DNA of 64,000 nt. Source: JBBRHQ01 sp963815645 (GTDB taxonomy: Bacteria > Actinomycetota > Thermoleophilia > Solirubrobacterales > 70-9). Each line of letters begins with the position of its first letter. Positions within the stretch are counted from its first letter, which is position 1. The stretch covers positions 124,001 through 188,000 of the forward strand of contig CAWFHL010000002.1 of NCBI GenBank assembly GCA_963815645.1, written 5' to 3'. The translations under genes were made by a program, and so were the position numbers. This document shows, piece after piece, positions 1-7,462 of the stretch. The notes below the pieces were generated by a model. That model was not told where the DNA came from. It did not search any database and was given only the letters and a program-made list of their open reading frames with translations.

Positions 1-1
1 C

Positions 2-130
2 CTGCGGGTGCCGGTGATCATGAACACCGCCAAGGCGCGGCGAGAGCTCGGCTGGGAGCCGCTCCTCGACGCTCGTCAGACGCTGCTGGAGACGGTCGAG
101 GGGGCGCGGGCTTCGGGCCTGCTCGGCTGA
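2..130 (+). CDS. NAD-dependent epimerase/dehydratase, C-terminal end (partial)
   Basis: An open frame enters from the left edge and stops at 130, leaving 42 residues. The stretch PVIMNTAKARRELGWEP is the typical C-terminal segment of extended short-chain dehydrogenases that act on nucleotide sugars, where a residue pair such as KARRELGW precedes the final helix. The catalytic and NAD-binding parts lie outside the window, so the substrate cannot be told. It converges with the HIT gene on the other strand, with only two bases between the stops. The family call is fairly safe; the exact enzyme is unknown. Confidence 0.6.
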   Translation: MRVPVIMNTAKARRELGWEPLLDARQTLLETVEGARASGLLG

Positions 131-132
131 GC

Positions 133-570
133 TCAGGAGGGTCCCGGCTCAGCCTCCAGGGCAGCCGCGATCCTGCCTCGGACCTCCTCCATCTCCGCCG
201 CGGACTCGTACTTCGTCCGCGGCCAGAAGAACCCCCGGAGGCCATCCTTGCGCCGGCGGGGAACCACGTGGATGTGTAGATGGGGGACGCTCTGGCTGAC
301 CACGTTGTTGAGCGCGACGAAGGTCCCCTCGGCCTGCATCGCCGCGGTCACCGCCTCCGCGAGGCGCTTGGCGGCGCCGAACAGCGGCCCGACCTGCTCG
401 TCTGGCAGGTCAAGCAGAGTCTCCACATGGGCGCGGGGGACCAGCAGGCAGTGGCCGTGGAAGAGCGGGCGGTGGTCGAGGAATGCGAGCGCCGCCGGTT
501 CGTCAAGGACGATCGACGCCCCGGCCTCGCCCGTGCAGATCTCGCAGAAGGGGCAGGGCGCCTCAGGCAA
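133..570 (-). CDS. HIT family nucleotide hydrolase/transferase
   Basis: A 145-residue histidine-triad protein. The triad HLHIHV lies at residues 97-102 (H97, H99, H101), and an N-terminal CPFC pair (C6, C9) is the usual zinc half-site of this branch. HIT proteins hydrolyse or transfer nucleotides from adenylated or dinucleotide substrates; the natural substrate is rarely predictable. It is the last gene of a minus-strand unit and overlaps the end of the upstream lipid kinase gene by eight bases, so it is almost certainly co-transcribed with it. A second, more distant HIT gene opens the same unit at 3901-4389. Confidence 0.88.
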   Translation of the reverse strand: MPEAPCPFCEICTGEAGASIVLDEPAALAFLDHRPLFHGHCLLVPRAHVETLLDLPDEQVGPLFGAAKRLAEAVTAAMQAEGTFVALNNVVSQSVPHLHIHVVPRRRKDGLRGFFWPRTKYESAAEMEEVRGRIAAALEAEPGPS

Positions 571-1528
571 CGACCGTCAGAGCCCCCGGGAGGACCCCGA
601 TTCTCACCCGCTCGTGCTCACCGAGGAAGTCGCCGTCCACCTGGACCGGGAAGCGTCGCCTGCGGCCTTCCGGGTCCTCCGTGACCGAGGTGACCGTCAC
701 CTCTGTGACCCGCTCGAGGACCGCCACCGCGCGGTGCTCGGCCAGGTAGCGGCCGCTGAGCAGGCGCGAGACCAGGGTCGCCTGGTCTCGCTGCTTCGCC
801 CGGGTCAGCACCCCAAGCGCCAGGGTGCCGTCATCGATCTCGACCCCCTCGCAGATGTGGATCGGGCGCTTCGAGAAGAAGGTGAAGGGGTCCGAGTTCT
901 GGGCCAGCGCAGTCACCCCCTCGAGCGAGCGCCCGTCGCCGGACTCGACCCGCAGCCGGACCGGATCTCGCAGATATCGGCGATAGAAGCCCGCCACCGC
1001 CGAGTAGGCATAGAAGTAGGGACCCGCCCTGGCCTTCATCTTCGGGTTGGCCTCGACTCGCTCGACCACCGAGGCATCGATTCCCGCGCCGCAGGAGAAG
1101 ACGAAATGGCGGCCCTCGACGATCCCAAGGTCGATCTTCCGCGGCCGGAAGCGGTCGGCCATCGAGAGCAGGTGCTCGGTCGCGTCGACGACGTCGTTGG
1201 GGATGCCGAGGGTACGGGCGACGACGTTGGTCGAGCCGCCCGGGAGCACCGAGACGGGCACCTGCGTGCCGGCGAGCCCGTTGGCGACCTCATTCAAGGT
1301 CCCGTCGCCACCGAAGGCGACGACGACGTCGTAGCCGCCGTGCCGCGCCTCCCGGCCGATCTCCGTGGCGTGGTTCGCCGCCTCGGTGGTAACGGCTTCC
1401 ACCTCATATCGCCCCTGCAGGGCGTAGACGACGAGATTCTTGAGGCGATCGGAGACCGTGGTCGCGTAGGGGTTGACGATGATCAGCATCCGCTTCTTGG
1501 CACGTTCCCCCTCCCGATCAGCCATCAC
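563..1528 (-). CDS. diacylglycerol kinase family lipid kinase
   Basis: A 321-residue protein of the DgkB/LCB5/YegS fold. The nucleotide-binding signature GGDGTLNEVANGL begins at about residue 73, preceded by the short N-terminal strand MLIIVNPYA that starts this family. Members phosphorylate diacylglycerol or related lipids with ATP at the membrane face; length is normal. The start overlaps the end of the upstream MBL gene by 11 bases, indicating translational coupling. Residues 81-120 carry GLAGTQVPVSVLPGGSTN, the family's second conserved loop. The lipid substrate cannot be predicted from sequence. Confidence 0.9.
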   Translation of the reverse strand: MMADREGERAKKRMLIIVNPYATTVSDRLKNLVVYALQGRYEVEAVTTEAANHATEIGREARHGGYDVVVAFGGDGTLNEVANGLAGTQVPVSVLPGGSTNVVARTLGIPNDVVDATEHLLSMADRFRPRKIDLGIVEGRHFVFSCGAGIDASVVERVEANPKMKARAGPYFYAYSAVAGFYRRYLRDPVRLRVESGDGRSLEGVTALAQNSDPFTFFSKRPIHICEGVEIDDGTLALGVLTRAKQRDQATLVSRLLSGRYLAEHRAVAVLERVTEVTVTSVTEDPEGRRRRFPVQVDGDFLGEHERVRIGVLPGALTVVA

Positions 1529-2525
1529 CGTCCACCGCCTCGTAGCGGATCACGTCTCCCTCCACGGTCTCCGCCACCCGTCTCTCGTCGAGCAGGAGAT
1601 CGACGTGGCCGATGATCTCCGAAAGGGTCAGATAGGCCTGGGTCACGGCGACGTTTCCCCAGATTGCCTGGGCGAGCTCGTACCCGGTGCGCGGCCGCTC
1701 GGCGATCAGTGCGTAGATCTTCTCCTTGCGCCGCATGTGCTTGGCGATGCGCTCATCGATCAGCGCGGTGTGGTCAGTGATCGGCTCGCCGTGGCCGGAA
1801 AGGACGATTTCCGCCGGCAGCTCGCGGGTCAAGCGCAACGATTCGAGGTAGGAGACGAGGGCGCGGGTCCGTCCTTCGGATCCGTCGAGCGGGCGGGTGA
1901 CCAGCGGGTTCGAGGAGATCTTTTTGATCAGGTGATCGGCAGCTATCAGGATTCGCCGTTCCTCGTCCCAGAAGATCGTGTCGGAGGGGCTGTGCCCCGG
2001 CCGGTGGAAGGACCGCAGTTTGCGGTTCCTGAACTCGAGCAGCTCGCCGTCGGCGAGCGGGCGCGTCACCCGGGCCGACGCGCCCCAGCCCCGAAAGCCC
2101 GCAGTGACCGTCCGCAGCACCGTCACCACCTGCCCGGGCACGCCATGGCGGCGCATCAGCTCTGCGGCAAACGCGTCCTCGCGCTCGGCGTCCTTGCCGA
2201 AGTTGGCGAGACGCGCAGCGGCCACACCGATCGCGGCCACCTCAGCGCCCGAGTGGGCGCTGATGATCTCGATCAGGCCGAGGTGGTCGATGTGCTGGTG
2301 GGTGAGGATGACCAGCTCGAGGTCGGCGATCGAATGGCCCAGCTCGCCGAGCTGGGTTTGAAGCTCGTCGAGCGCCTTGCCGGAGTTCGGGCCAGTGTCG
2401 ATCAGCGTCAGCGGCTCGTCCTCGATCAGGTAGCAGTTGACCCTGCCGACCGCGAACGGCGTCGGGATGCGCAGGCAGTGGATCCCGGCTTCCCGGGCCC
2501 GCTCGAGCGCCTGCTCGGGGCTCAC
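1518..2525 (-). CDS. MBL-fold metallohydrolase
   Basis: A 335-residue metallo-beta-lactamase-fold hydrolase. The metal motif THQHIDH is at residues 75-81 (H76, H78, D80, H81), the later ligands are visible in FHRPGHSPSDT and ADHL, and a C-terminal winged-helix-like tail follows (YALIAERPRTGYELAQAIWG), as in the LACTB2-like branch that acts on glyoxalase-type thioesters or RNA. The GTG start overlaps the TGA of the phosphohexomutase gene by four bases (GTGA), so the two are translationally coupled. The real substrate is unknown. Confidence 0.85.
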   Translation of the reverse strand: MSPEQALERAREAGIHCLRIPTPFAVGRVNCYLIEDEPLTLIDTGPNSGKALDELQTQLGELGHSIADLELVILTHQHIDHLGLIEIISAHSGAEVAAIGVAAARLANFGKDAEREDAFAAELMRRHGVPGQVVTVLRTVTAGFRGWGASARVTRPLADGELLEFRNRKLRSFHRPGHSPSDTIFWDEERRILIAADHLIKKISSNPLVTRPLDGSEGRTRALVSYLESLRLTRELPAEIVLSGHGEPITDHTALIDERIAKHMRRKEKIYALIAERPRTGYELAQAIWGNVAVTQAYLTLSEIIGHVDLLLDERRVAETVEGDVIRYEAVDGDG

Positions 2526-3904
2526 CCCCTGATCAACCCCAGGACCTCGTCGCGCTTGCTCTGCATGTGCTTGGGCGAGAGCAGCGACTCGAGGTTCAGC
2601 CGCAACAGCGGCTCGGTGTTCGACGGGCGCACGTTGAAATGCCAGTCGGGGAAGTCGACCGAGACCCCGTCGAGGTGGCCGACCTCGCCGTCGGCGTAGC
2701 GCTCCTCGATCAGGGCCATCTTCGCGGCGGGATCGGAGACCTCGGTATTGATCTCGCCGGAGATGAAGTAGCGCGAGCGGAACTCCTCCATCAGTTCCGC
2801 GAGGCTGCGATCCGAGCGGGAGAGAAGCTCGAGCATGAACAGCGCCGGCATCGTCCCGGAATCCGCGTTCCAGAAGTCGCGGAAGTAGTAGTGCCCCGAG
2901 ACCTCGCCGCCGAAGGCGGCATCCTCCTCGCGCATCCGTGCCTTGAAGAAGGCGTGACCGACCCGCGAGAGGGCGGACCGCCCGCCGCCCTGGGCGACCA
3001 CATCGGGCACCGCGCGGCTCGAGCGCGGGTCATAGAGGATCGTCGCCCCGGGGCTCTTCTCGATCGCCGCTCGGGCGAGCAGGGCGCAGACGAAGTCGCC
3101 GTCGCAGAAGCTCCCGGTCGAGTCGATGAAGAAGCAGCGGTCGGCGTCGCCGTCCCAGGCGATGCCGAGGTCGGCGCCCTCGGAGCGGACCCGCTCCATG
3201 ATCATCTTCCGGTTCTCCTCCAGCAGCGGATTTGGCTCGTGGTCGGGGAACTCGCCGTCCGGAACGAAGTACATCTCGACCAGGTCGAGCCCGACGTCCT
3301 CGAGGATCGGGCCGACCATCGGGCCGGCCATCCCGTTGCCGCCATCTGCCACCACCCGCATCGGGCGCACGGCGTCGGCGTCGATCGAGGCGGCGGCGTG
3401 GGCGCGGAACTCCTCCCAGATGTCGACCTCTTCCAGCGAGCCGCCGCCGGGGGCGTTTCCGAGGCCGGCCTCGATCTCGGCGCGGACCTCACCGATCCCG
3501 GCGTCTCCGGAGAGCGCCAGCGCCCCCTCGCGGATCAGCTTCACGCCCGTATAGGCCTTCGGGTTGTGCGAGGCGGTGACCATCGCGCCGCCGTCGAGCT
3601 CGTGCGAGCCGACCAGGAAATAGAGCATCTCCGTGGCGACCATGCCGGCGTCGATCACCGTCGCCCCCTCGATGACCATTCCGTCGCGCAGCTCCGCCGC
3701 CATAGCCGGCGCCGTCAGCCGCATGTCCCGGCCGAGGCCGATCCGCAGCTTCCCCGGATCCTTCCCCCTCAGCCTGCCGAGCACCCGGGCGAAGGCCCTG
3801 CCGACCGCGTGGGCGGTCGTCTCGTCCATCTCGCGACCGTAGAGCCCGCGGATGTCGTACGCCTTGAAGATCCCGGCCGGCGCGAGCGGGGTCCCGGCGC
3901 TCAA
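2522..3904 (-). CDS. manB: phosphomannomutase/phosphoglucomutase
   Basis: A 460-residue alpha-D-phosphohexomutase that interconverts hexose 1- and 6-phosphates for nucleotide-sugar synthesis. The phosphoserine loop TASHNP is at residues 110-115 with the catalytic S112, the metal loop WDGDADRC is mid-protein, and the sugar and phosphate loops appear as GGEVSGHYYF and RPSNTEPLLR near the end. Length matches the bacterial PMM/PGM family. The TTG start overlaps the TGA of the HIT gene upstream (TTGA). Whether mannose or glucose phosphate is preferred cannot be decided here. Confidence 0.93.
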   Translation of the reverse strand: MSAGTPLAPAGIFKAYDIRGLYGREMDETTAHAVGRAFARVLGRLRGKDPGKLRIGLGRDMRLTAPAMAAELRDGMVIEGATVIDAGMVATEMLYFLVGSHELDGGAMVTASHNPKAYTGVKLIREGALALSGDAGIGEVRAEIEAGLGNAPGGGSLEEVDIWEEFRAHAAASIDADAVRPMRVVADGGNGMAGPMVGPILEDVGLDLVEMYFVPDGEFPDHEPNPLLEENRKMIMERVRSEGADLGIAWDGDADRCFFIDSTGSFCDGDFVCALLARAAIEKSPGATILYDPRSSRAVPDVVAQGGGRSALSRVGHAFFKARMREEDAAFGGEVSGHYYFRDFWNADSGTMPALFMLELLSRSDRSLAELMEEFRSRYFISGEINTEVSDPAAKMALIEERYADGEVGHLDGVSVDFPDWHFNVRPSNTEPLLRLNLESLLSPKHMQSKRDEVLGLIRG

Positions 3905-4389
3905 AAGGCCTCCCTAAGCGCCTCGTAGCTCTGCTCGAGGGTCTGCGGCATCACCCTGGTGTCGGCGATCACCGGCATGAAGTTCGTGTCGCCGCCCCAG
4001 CGCGGAACGACGTGCATATGGATGTGATGCTCTACCCCGGCGCCGGCCGACCGTCCCTGGTTGAAGCCGACGTTGTAGCCGTGCGGGTCATAGACCTGCT
4101 CGAGCCGCTCGATCGCGCGCTGGGCGAGGCTCATCATCTCGGCGATGGTCTCCGCCGAGAGCTCCTGGAGACGCCCACGGTGCTCGTAGGGAGCGATCAT
4201 CAGGTGGCCGTTCGTGTAGGGGAAGAGGTTGAGGATGACGAAGCAGTTGCTGCCGCGATGGACGATCAGGTTTGCCTCGTCGTCGTCGGCCGTCGGCTTC
4301 GCGCAGAAGATGCACTCGTCCTCGGTATCCTTGGATTCGTCCATCACGTAGGCGAGGCGCCACGGCGCCCAGATTCGCTGGTTGGCCAC
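3901..4389 (-). CDS. HIT domain protein, Ap4A phosphorylase-like
   Basis: A 162-residue histidine-triad protein of the actinobacterial Ap4A-phosphorylase-like subgroup. The triad is HIHMHVVPRWGGD (H122, H124, H126), and the CIFC zinc pair is C26/C29. The phrase WGGDTNFMPV after the triad is typical of this subgroup, which splits diadenosine polyphosphates with phosphate; activity here is inferred. It is the first gene of the minus-strand unit that continues into manB, the MBL hydrolase, the lipid kinase and the second HIT gene, each overlapping its neighbour. Confidence 0.88.
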   Translation of the reverse strand: MANQRIWAPWRLAYVMDESKDTEDECIFCAKPTADDDEANLIVHRGSNCFVILNLFPYTNGHLMIAPYEHRGRLQELSAETIAEMMSLAQRAIERLEQVYDPHGYNVGFNQGRSAGAGVEHHIHMHVVPRWGGDTNFMPVIADTRVMPQTLEQSYEALREAF

Positions 4390-4545
4390 TGATCCTCATC
4401 CTAGATGCGGACAGCGGCAGGGCGCAGGAGAGCGCAGGGACGTCCTGCGCGCAACCCGCTCGAACCGGACGCGGGAGCGAGCGAGCAGGCTTTCAGTGCT
4501 TGTTGAGCGAGCGAGCGGGAGCGGAGGATTCGAGCGGAATGTTCT
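4390..4545. other. intergenic region with two copies of a 12-base direct repeat
   Basis: This 156-base gap separates corA from the HIT-led unit on the same strand. It holds two exact copies of GAGCGAGCGAGC at 4475-4486 and 4505-4516. I see no convincing gene, and no clear -35/-10 pair for the HIT gene. Confidence 0.4.
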
Positions 4546-5553
4546 TCAGAGCCAGCCGCGCTTGCGGAAGTAGGCGACCATCCCGACCAGCATCACCAGC
4601 ATCACGCCGACGATCACGTAGAAGTCGGTTGCGTCGCCCTCGCCGGGGACACCGACGTTCATGCCCCAGATGCTGGCGATCAGGGTCAGCGGCAGGACGA
4701 TCACGCTGATCGAGGTGAGAACGCGGAGGATGTCGTTGACCCGGTGGGAGATCACCGATTCGTTGGTCTCCTCGAGGGCGACGACGACCTCCTTGTAGTT
4801 CTCGAGCATGTCCCAGATGCGCTCGTGGGCGTCGACGATGTCGTCGAAGTAGATCTCGAGGTCGAGGTCGGGCGCGAGGTAGCGTTGCTTGACCGACTCC
4901 AGGTCGCGCAGGACCGGGCGCTGCGGGCGGATCACCTTGCGGAAGTTGATGATCTCCTGCTTGACGTTGGAGATGTCGCGGACTACGTCCTCGCCACGGC
5001 CCTCGAAGATCTCGTCCTCGAGGGTGTCGAGCTTGTTGCCGATCTTGCGCAGCATCGGGAAGCAGTAGTCAAAGCTGTCGTCGACGATCCGGTACAGCAG
5101 GTAGCCGGAGCCGCGGGCGAAGAGCTGCTCGCGCAGTTCCTCCTTCGAGCGGCAGCTCTCGAACAGGTACTCGACCGGCTTCAGCGGCTGGTTGGGGATG
5201 GTGACGACGAACCCCGGGCCGACGAAGAGGTCGAGCTCGCCGGTGCCGAGCCGTACGGCGGCGCGGTCGAACACCGGGAAGTGAAGGACGATGAACAGAT
5301 AGTCGTCGTAGGTGTCGATCTTCGGCCGCTCATTGCGCGAGAAGACGTCCTCGAGGTCAAGCGGGTGGAAGTCGAACTGCTCCTCGATCCAGCCGCGCTC
5401 GAGGTTGCCGGGGTGGTCGATTTTGACCCAGCGAAGGCCCTCGGCGTCGATCTGCTCGACGTTGGGGGTGGTGCGCTCAGGATGCGGGGCCGGCGGAATG
5501 AGCTCGCCGCGGCGCATCGACCGTCTCAGCCTGGGCTTTGGAAGGTTCGGCAT
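4546..5553 (-). CDS. corA: magnesium/cobalt transporter CorA
   Basis: A 335-residue CorA-type divalent cation channel. The cytoplasmic domain is followed by two C-terminal helices, the first running into the signature GMN (SIWGMNVGVPGEGD), and the protein ends with a basic tail (FRKRGWL). Length is standard. The gene stands alone on the minus strand, divergent from the SAM-riboswitch operon, with about 140 bases between its ATG and the opposing -10 box. The ribosome-binding site before the ATG is weak. Mg2+ is the likely main ion; Co2+ or Ni2+ transport is also possible. Confidence 0.95.
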   Translation of the reverse strand: MPNLPKPRLRRSMRRGELIPPAPHPERTTPNVEQIDAEGLRWVKIDHPGNLERGWIEEQFDFHPLDLEDVFSRNERPKIDTYDDYLFIVLHFPVFDRAAVRLGTGELDLFVGPGFVVTIPNQPLKPVEYLFESCRSKEELREQLFARGSGYLLYRIVDDSFDYCFPMLRKIGNKLDTLEDEIFEGRGEDVVRDISNVKQEIINFRKVIRPQRPVLRDLESVKQRYLAPDLDLEIYFDDIVDAHERIWDMLENYKEVVVALEETNESVISHRVNDILRVLTSISVIVLPLTLIASIWGMNVGVPGEGDATDFYVIVGVMLVMLVGMVAYFRKRGWL

Positions 5554-5691
5554 CGCTCTTGCTCAGTTTCTCGCACGGCACGGTGATCACCTGTGGACGA
5601 CAGGTTAGTGCCCGTGATGCAGGGAACCGGCAGGATCGGTGCCAGGGGCGGCCATGCCCCCGGCTGACGCCCGGGGCGCCACTCCGGGCGA

Positions 5692-5700
5692 TGGTATAGT
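5692..5700 (+). promoter_or_regulatory. extended -10 promoter of the SAM-riboswitch operon
   Basis: TGGTATAGT is a TG-N extended -10 element with a TATAGT hexamer (5695-5700). There is no good -35 at the normal distance, which is common for extended -10 promoters. Transcription would start near 5707, just before the riboswitch. Confidence 0.6.
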
Positions 5701-5716
5701 CGCCGGCACATATACG

Positions 5717-5836
5717 CCACATCGAGAGGGGTGGAGGGACTGGCCCGCAGAAGCCCCGGCAACCACTCGGACCTAGCTCAGGTTCGGAGAAGGTGCCAAG
5801 TCCAGCAGGCGAAGTTAGAGGCCTGGAAGATGTGGG
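5717..5836 (+). ncRNA. SAM-I riboswitch (S-box) aptamer
   Basis: The classic S-box core is present: GAGGGACTGGCCC at 5734-5746, CCCCGGCAACC at 5754-5764, and GGTGCCAAGTCCAGCA at 5792-5807. The closing helix P1 is a perfect 7-bp pairing of CCACATC (5717-5723) with GATGTGG (5829-5835). This RNA class binds S-adenosylmethionine and normally controls methionine, cysteine or SAM genes. It sits in the leader of the threonine-synthase-like gene, about 75 bases before its start codon. The match to the class is very clear by eye. Confidence 0.95.
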
Positions 5837-5882
5837 GGACGTCCGATCGGACCTCTGCCCCACACAGGCGGAGGTTTTTTTT
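5831..5882 (+). terminator. riboswitch expression platform: antiterminator and intrinsic terminator
   Basis: The terminator stem is ACCTCTGCC (5851-5859) with GGCGGAGGT (5867-5875), nine pairs with one G-U, followed by about eight T residues. An alternative helix pairs TGTGGGG (5831-5837) with CCCCACA (5858-5864); it shares bases with both the P1 helix and the terminator. SAM binding would hold P1, free the terminator strand and stop transcription. This is a normal OFF switch. Confidence 0.9.
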
Positions 5883-5909
5883 CGGAGGCGGCGGCGAAAG
5901 TGAGATCGG

Positions 5910-7142
5910 ATGTCAGTTGAGAGCCTGAGATGCAAGGAGTGCGGGAAGGCCTACCCGCTGGGGGCCTTGTTCGTATGCAGCGAGTGCTTCGGCCCGCTCG
6001 AGGTCGCCTACGACAATTCCGGGCTCGATCCGGAAGAAGCGAGGCGGCGGATTCAAGCCGGCTCGCGGGGGATCTGGCGCTACGCCGACTTCCTGCCCTT
6101 CGAGAGCCGCCCGAGCGATCCTCTAGAGCCCGGTCTGACGCCGCTGGTCCGCGCCGACCGCCTGGCCGAGCGGCTTGGCCTCGACGCCGAGATCTGGATC
6201 AAGAACGACGCCGCCAACCCCACACACTCGTTCAAGGACCGGGTGGTCGCAGTGGCTGTGGCCAAGGCGGTCGAGCTCGGATTCGAGACTGTCGCCTGCG
6301 CGTCCACCGGCAATCTGGCCAATGCCGTCGCCGCCCGCGCTGCGGCGATCGGTCTCGCCTCCTACGTCTTCGTGCCGGCCGACCTGGAGGAGCAGAAGCT
6401 GCTGGCGACGGGGATCTACGGGACCAATCTGGTCGGCGTGCGCGGCAGCTACGACGACGTCAACCGGCTCTGCACCCAGCTTGCAGAAACCCGCCCCTGG
6501 GCGTTCGTCAACGTCAACCTCCGCCCCTACTACGCGGAGGGCTCGAAAACCCTCGCATACGAGACCGCGGAGCAACTCGGCTGGGAGCTTCCCGACCGGG
6601 TCGTCGCCCCGATCGCCTCCGGGTCACTGTTCACGAGGATCCACCGCGGCTTCCAGGAGTGGCTCGACGCCGGGCTGCTCTGCGGCGACCAGCCGGTCTT
6701 CTGCGGGGCGCAGGCACGCGGCTGCAGCCCCGTGGCGACCGCTTTCGAGCAGGGCTGGGAGGTCTGCAAGCCCCAGAAGCCGCAAACGATCGCCAAGAGC
6801 CTCGCGATCGGCGACCCCGCAGACGGCCCGTACGCGATCGAGCAGGCGCGCCTCAGCGGCGGCTCGATCGACGCCGTCTCCGACCAGGAGATCCGTGACG
6901 GAATCCGGCTGCTTGCCGAGACCACCGGGATCTTCACCGAGACCGCAGGGGGAGTGACGATCGCCGTTCTCTCGAAACTCGCCGAGCGGGGGGAGATCGG
7001 CGACGGCGAGCGGATCGTCACCTACATCACCGGGGAAGGCCTGAAGACTCTCGACGCGGCGCGCGATAGTTTCCACATGCACGAGATCGAGCCGGATCTC
7101 GACAGCTTCGAGTCCGAATTCGCACAGGAGGTTCCCGCCTGA
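5910..7142 (+). CDS. thrC: threonine synthase-like PLP enzyme (possibly a sulfhydrylase)
   Basis: A 410-residue fold-type II PLP enzyme. An N-terminal four-cysteine knuckle (C8, C11, C23, C26) precedes the catalytic core; the PLP lysine is K109 in NPTHSFKDR, and the phosphate-binding segment is ACASTGNLANAVAA. This matches the archaeal/actinobacterial threonine synthase family, which converts O-phosphohomoserine to threonine. The gene is under a SAM-I riboswitch and its stop overlaps the start of a ThiS-like sulfur carrier, an odd setting for pure threonine synthesis. The true reaction may be homocysteine formation from an activated homoserine; that is inference. No hom, thrB or other threonine gene lies nearby. 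Confidence 0.85.
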   Translation: MSVESLRCKECGKAYPLGALFVCSECFGPLEVAYDNSGLDPEEARRRIQAGSRGIWRYADFLPFESRPSDPLEPGLTPLVRADRLAERLGLDAEIWIKNDAANPTHSFKDRVVAVAVAKAVELGFETVACASTGNLANAVAARAAAIGLASYVFVPADLEEQKLLATGIYGTNLVGVRGSYDDVNRLCTQLAETRPWAFVNVNLRPYYAEGSKTLAYETAEQLGWELPDRVVAPIASGSLFTRIHRGFQEWLDAGLLCGDQPVFCGAQARGCSPVATAFEQGWEVCKPQKPQTIAKSLAIGDPADGPYAIEQARLSGGSIDAVSDQEIRDGIRLLAETTGIFTETAGGVTIAVLSKLAERGEIGDGERIVTYITGEGLKTLDAARDSFHMHEIEPDLDSFESEFAQEVPA

Positions 7143-7414
7143 TGAAAGTGAAGGTGAAGATCCCGACCCAGCTTCGAGCCGCGACCGGCGGCGAGTCGGA
7201 GCTCGAGGTCGAGGGTGCGACTGTCGGGGAGGCCCTCGACGCCGTCTTCGACCAGCACGATGGTCTGCGCGAGCGAATCACCCAGGACGGGGACCTGCGC
7301 CGTTTCGTCAATGTCTACGTCTCCGGCGAGGACATTCGCTTCACCGACGGCCTCCAGACCGAGATCTCAGACGGCGACGAGGTGACGATCCTGCCCGCCG
7401 TCGCCGGCGGCTGA
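7142..7414 (+). CDS. MoaD/ThiS-family sulfur carrier protein
   Basis: A 90-residue beta-grasp protein ending in AVAGG. The exposed C-terminal Gly-Gly is what an E1-like enzyme adenylates and converts to a thiocarboxylate in MoaD, ThiS and CysO proteins. The ATG overlaps the thrC stop (ATGA), so the two are translationally coupled under the SAM riboswitch. No molybdopterin or thiamine genes are nearby, and no E1 (MoeB/ThiF-like) or JAMM protease is seen in the window. A role as sulfur donor in methionine or cysteine synthesis is the best reading. Confidence 0.88.
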   Translation: MKVKVKIPTQLRAATGGESELEVEGATVGEALDAVFDQHDGLRERITQDGDLRRFVNVYVSGEDIRFTDGLQTEISDGDEVTILPAVAGG

Positions 7415-7462
7415 ACCGGCGCCACCGCCGAGGCTTGCCTCGACTCTCGCCATGAGAGGAAA

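Noticed and set aside
4475..4516. GAGCGAGCGAGC direct repeats as an operator or CRISPR start
   Set aside because: Only two copies of a low-complexity 12-mer; no further units or dyad symmetry.
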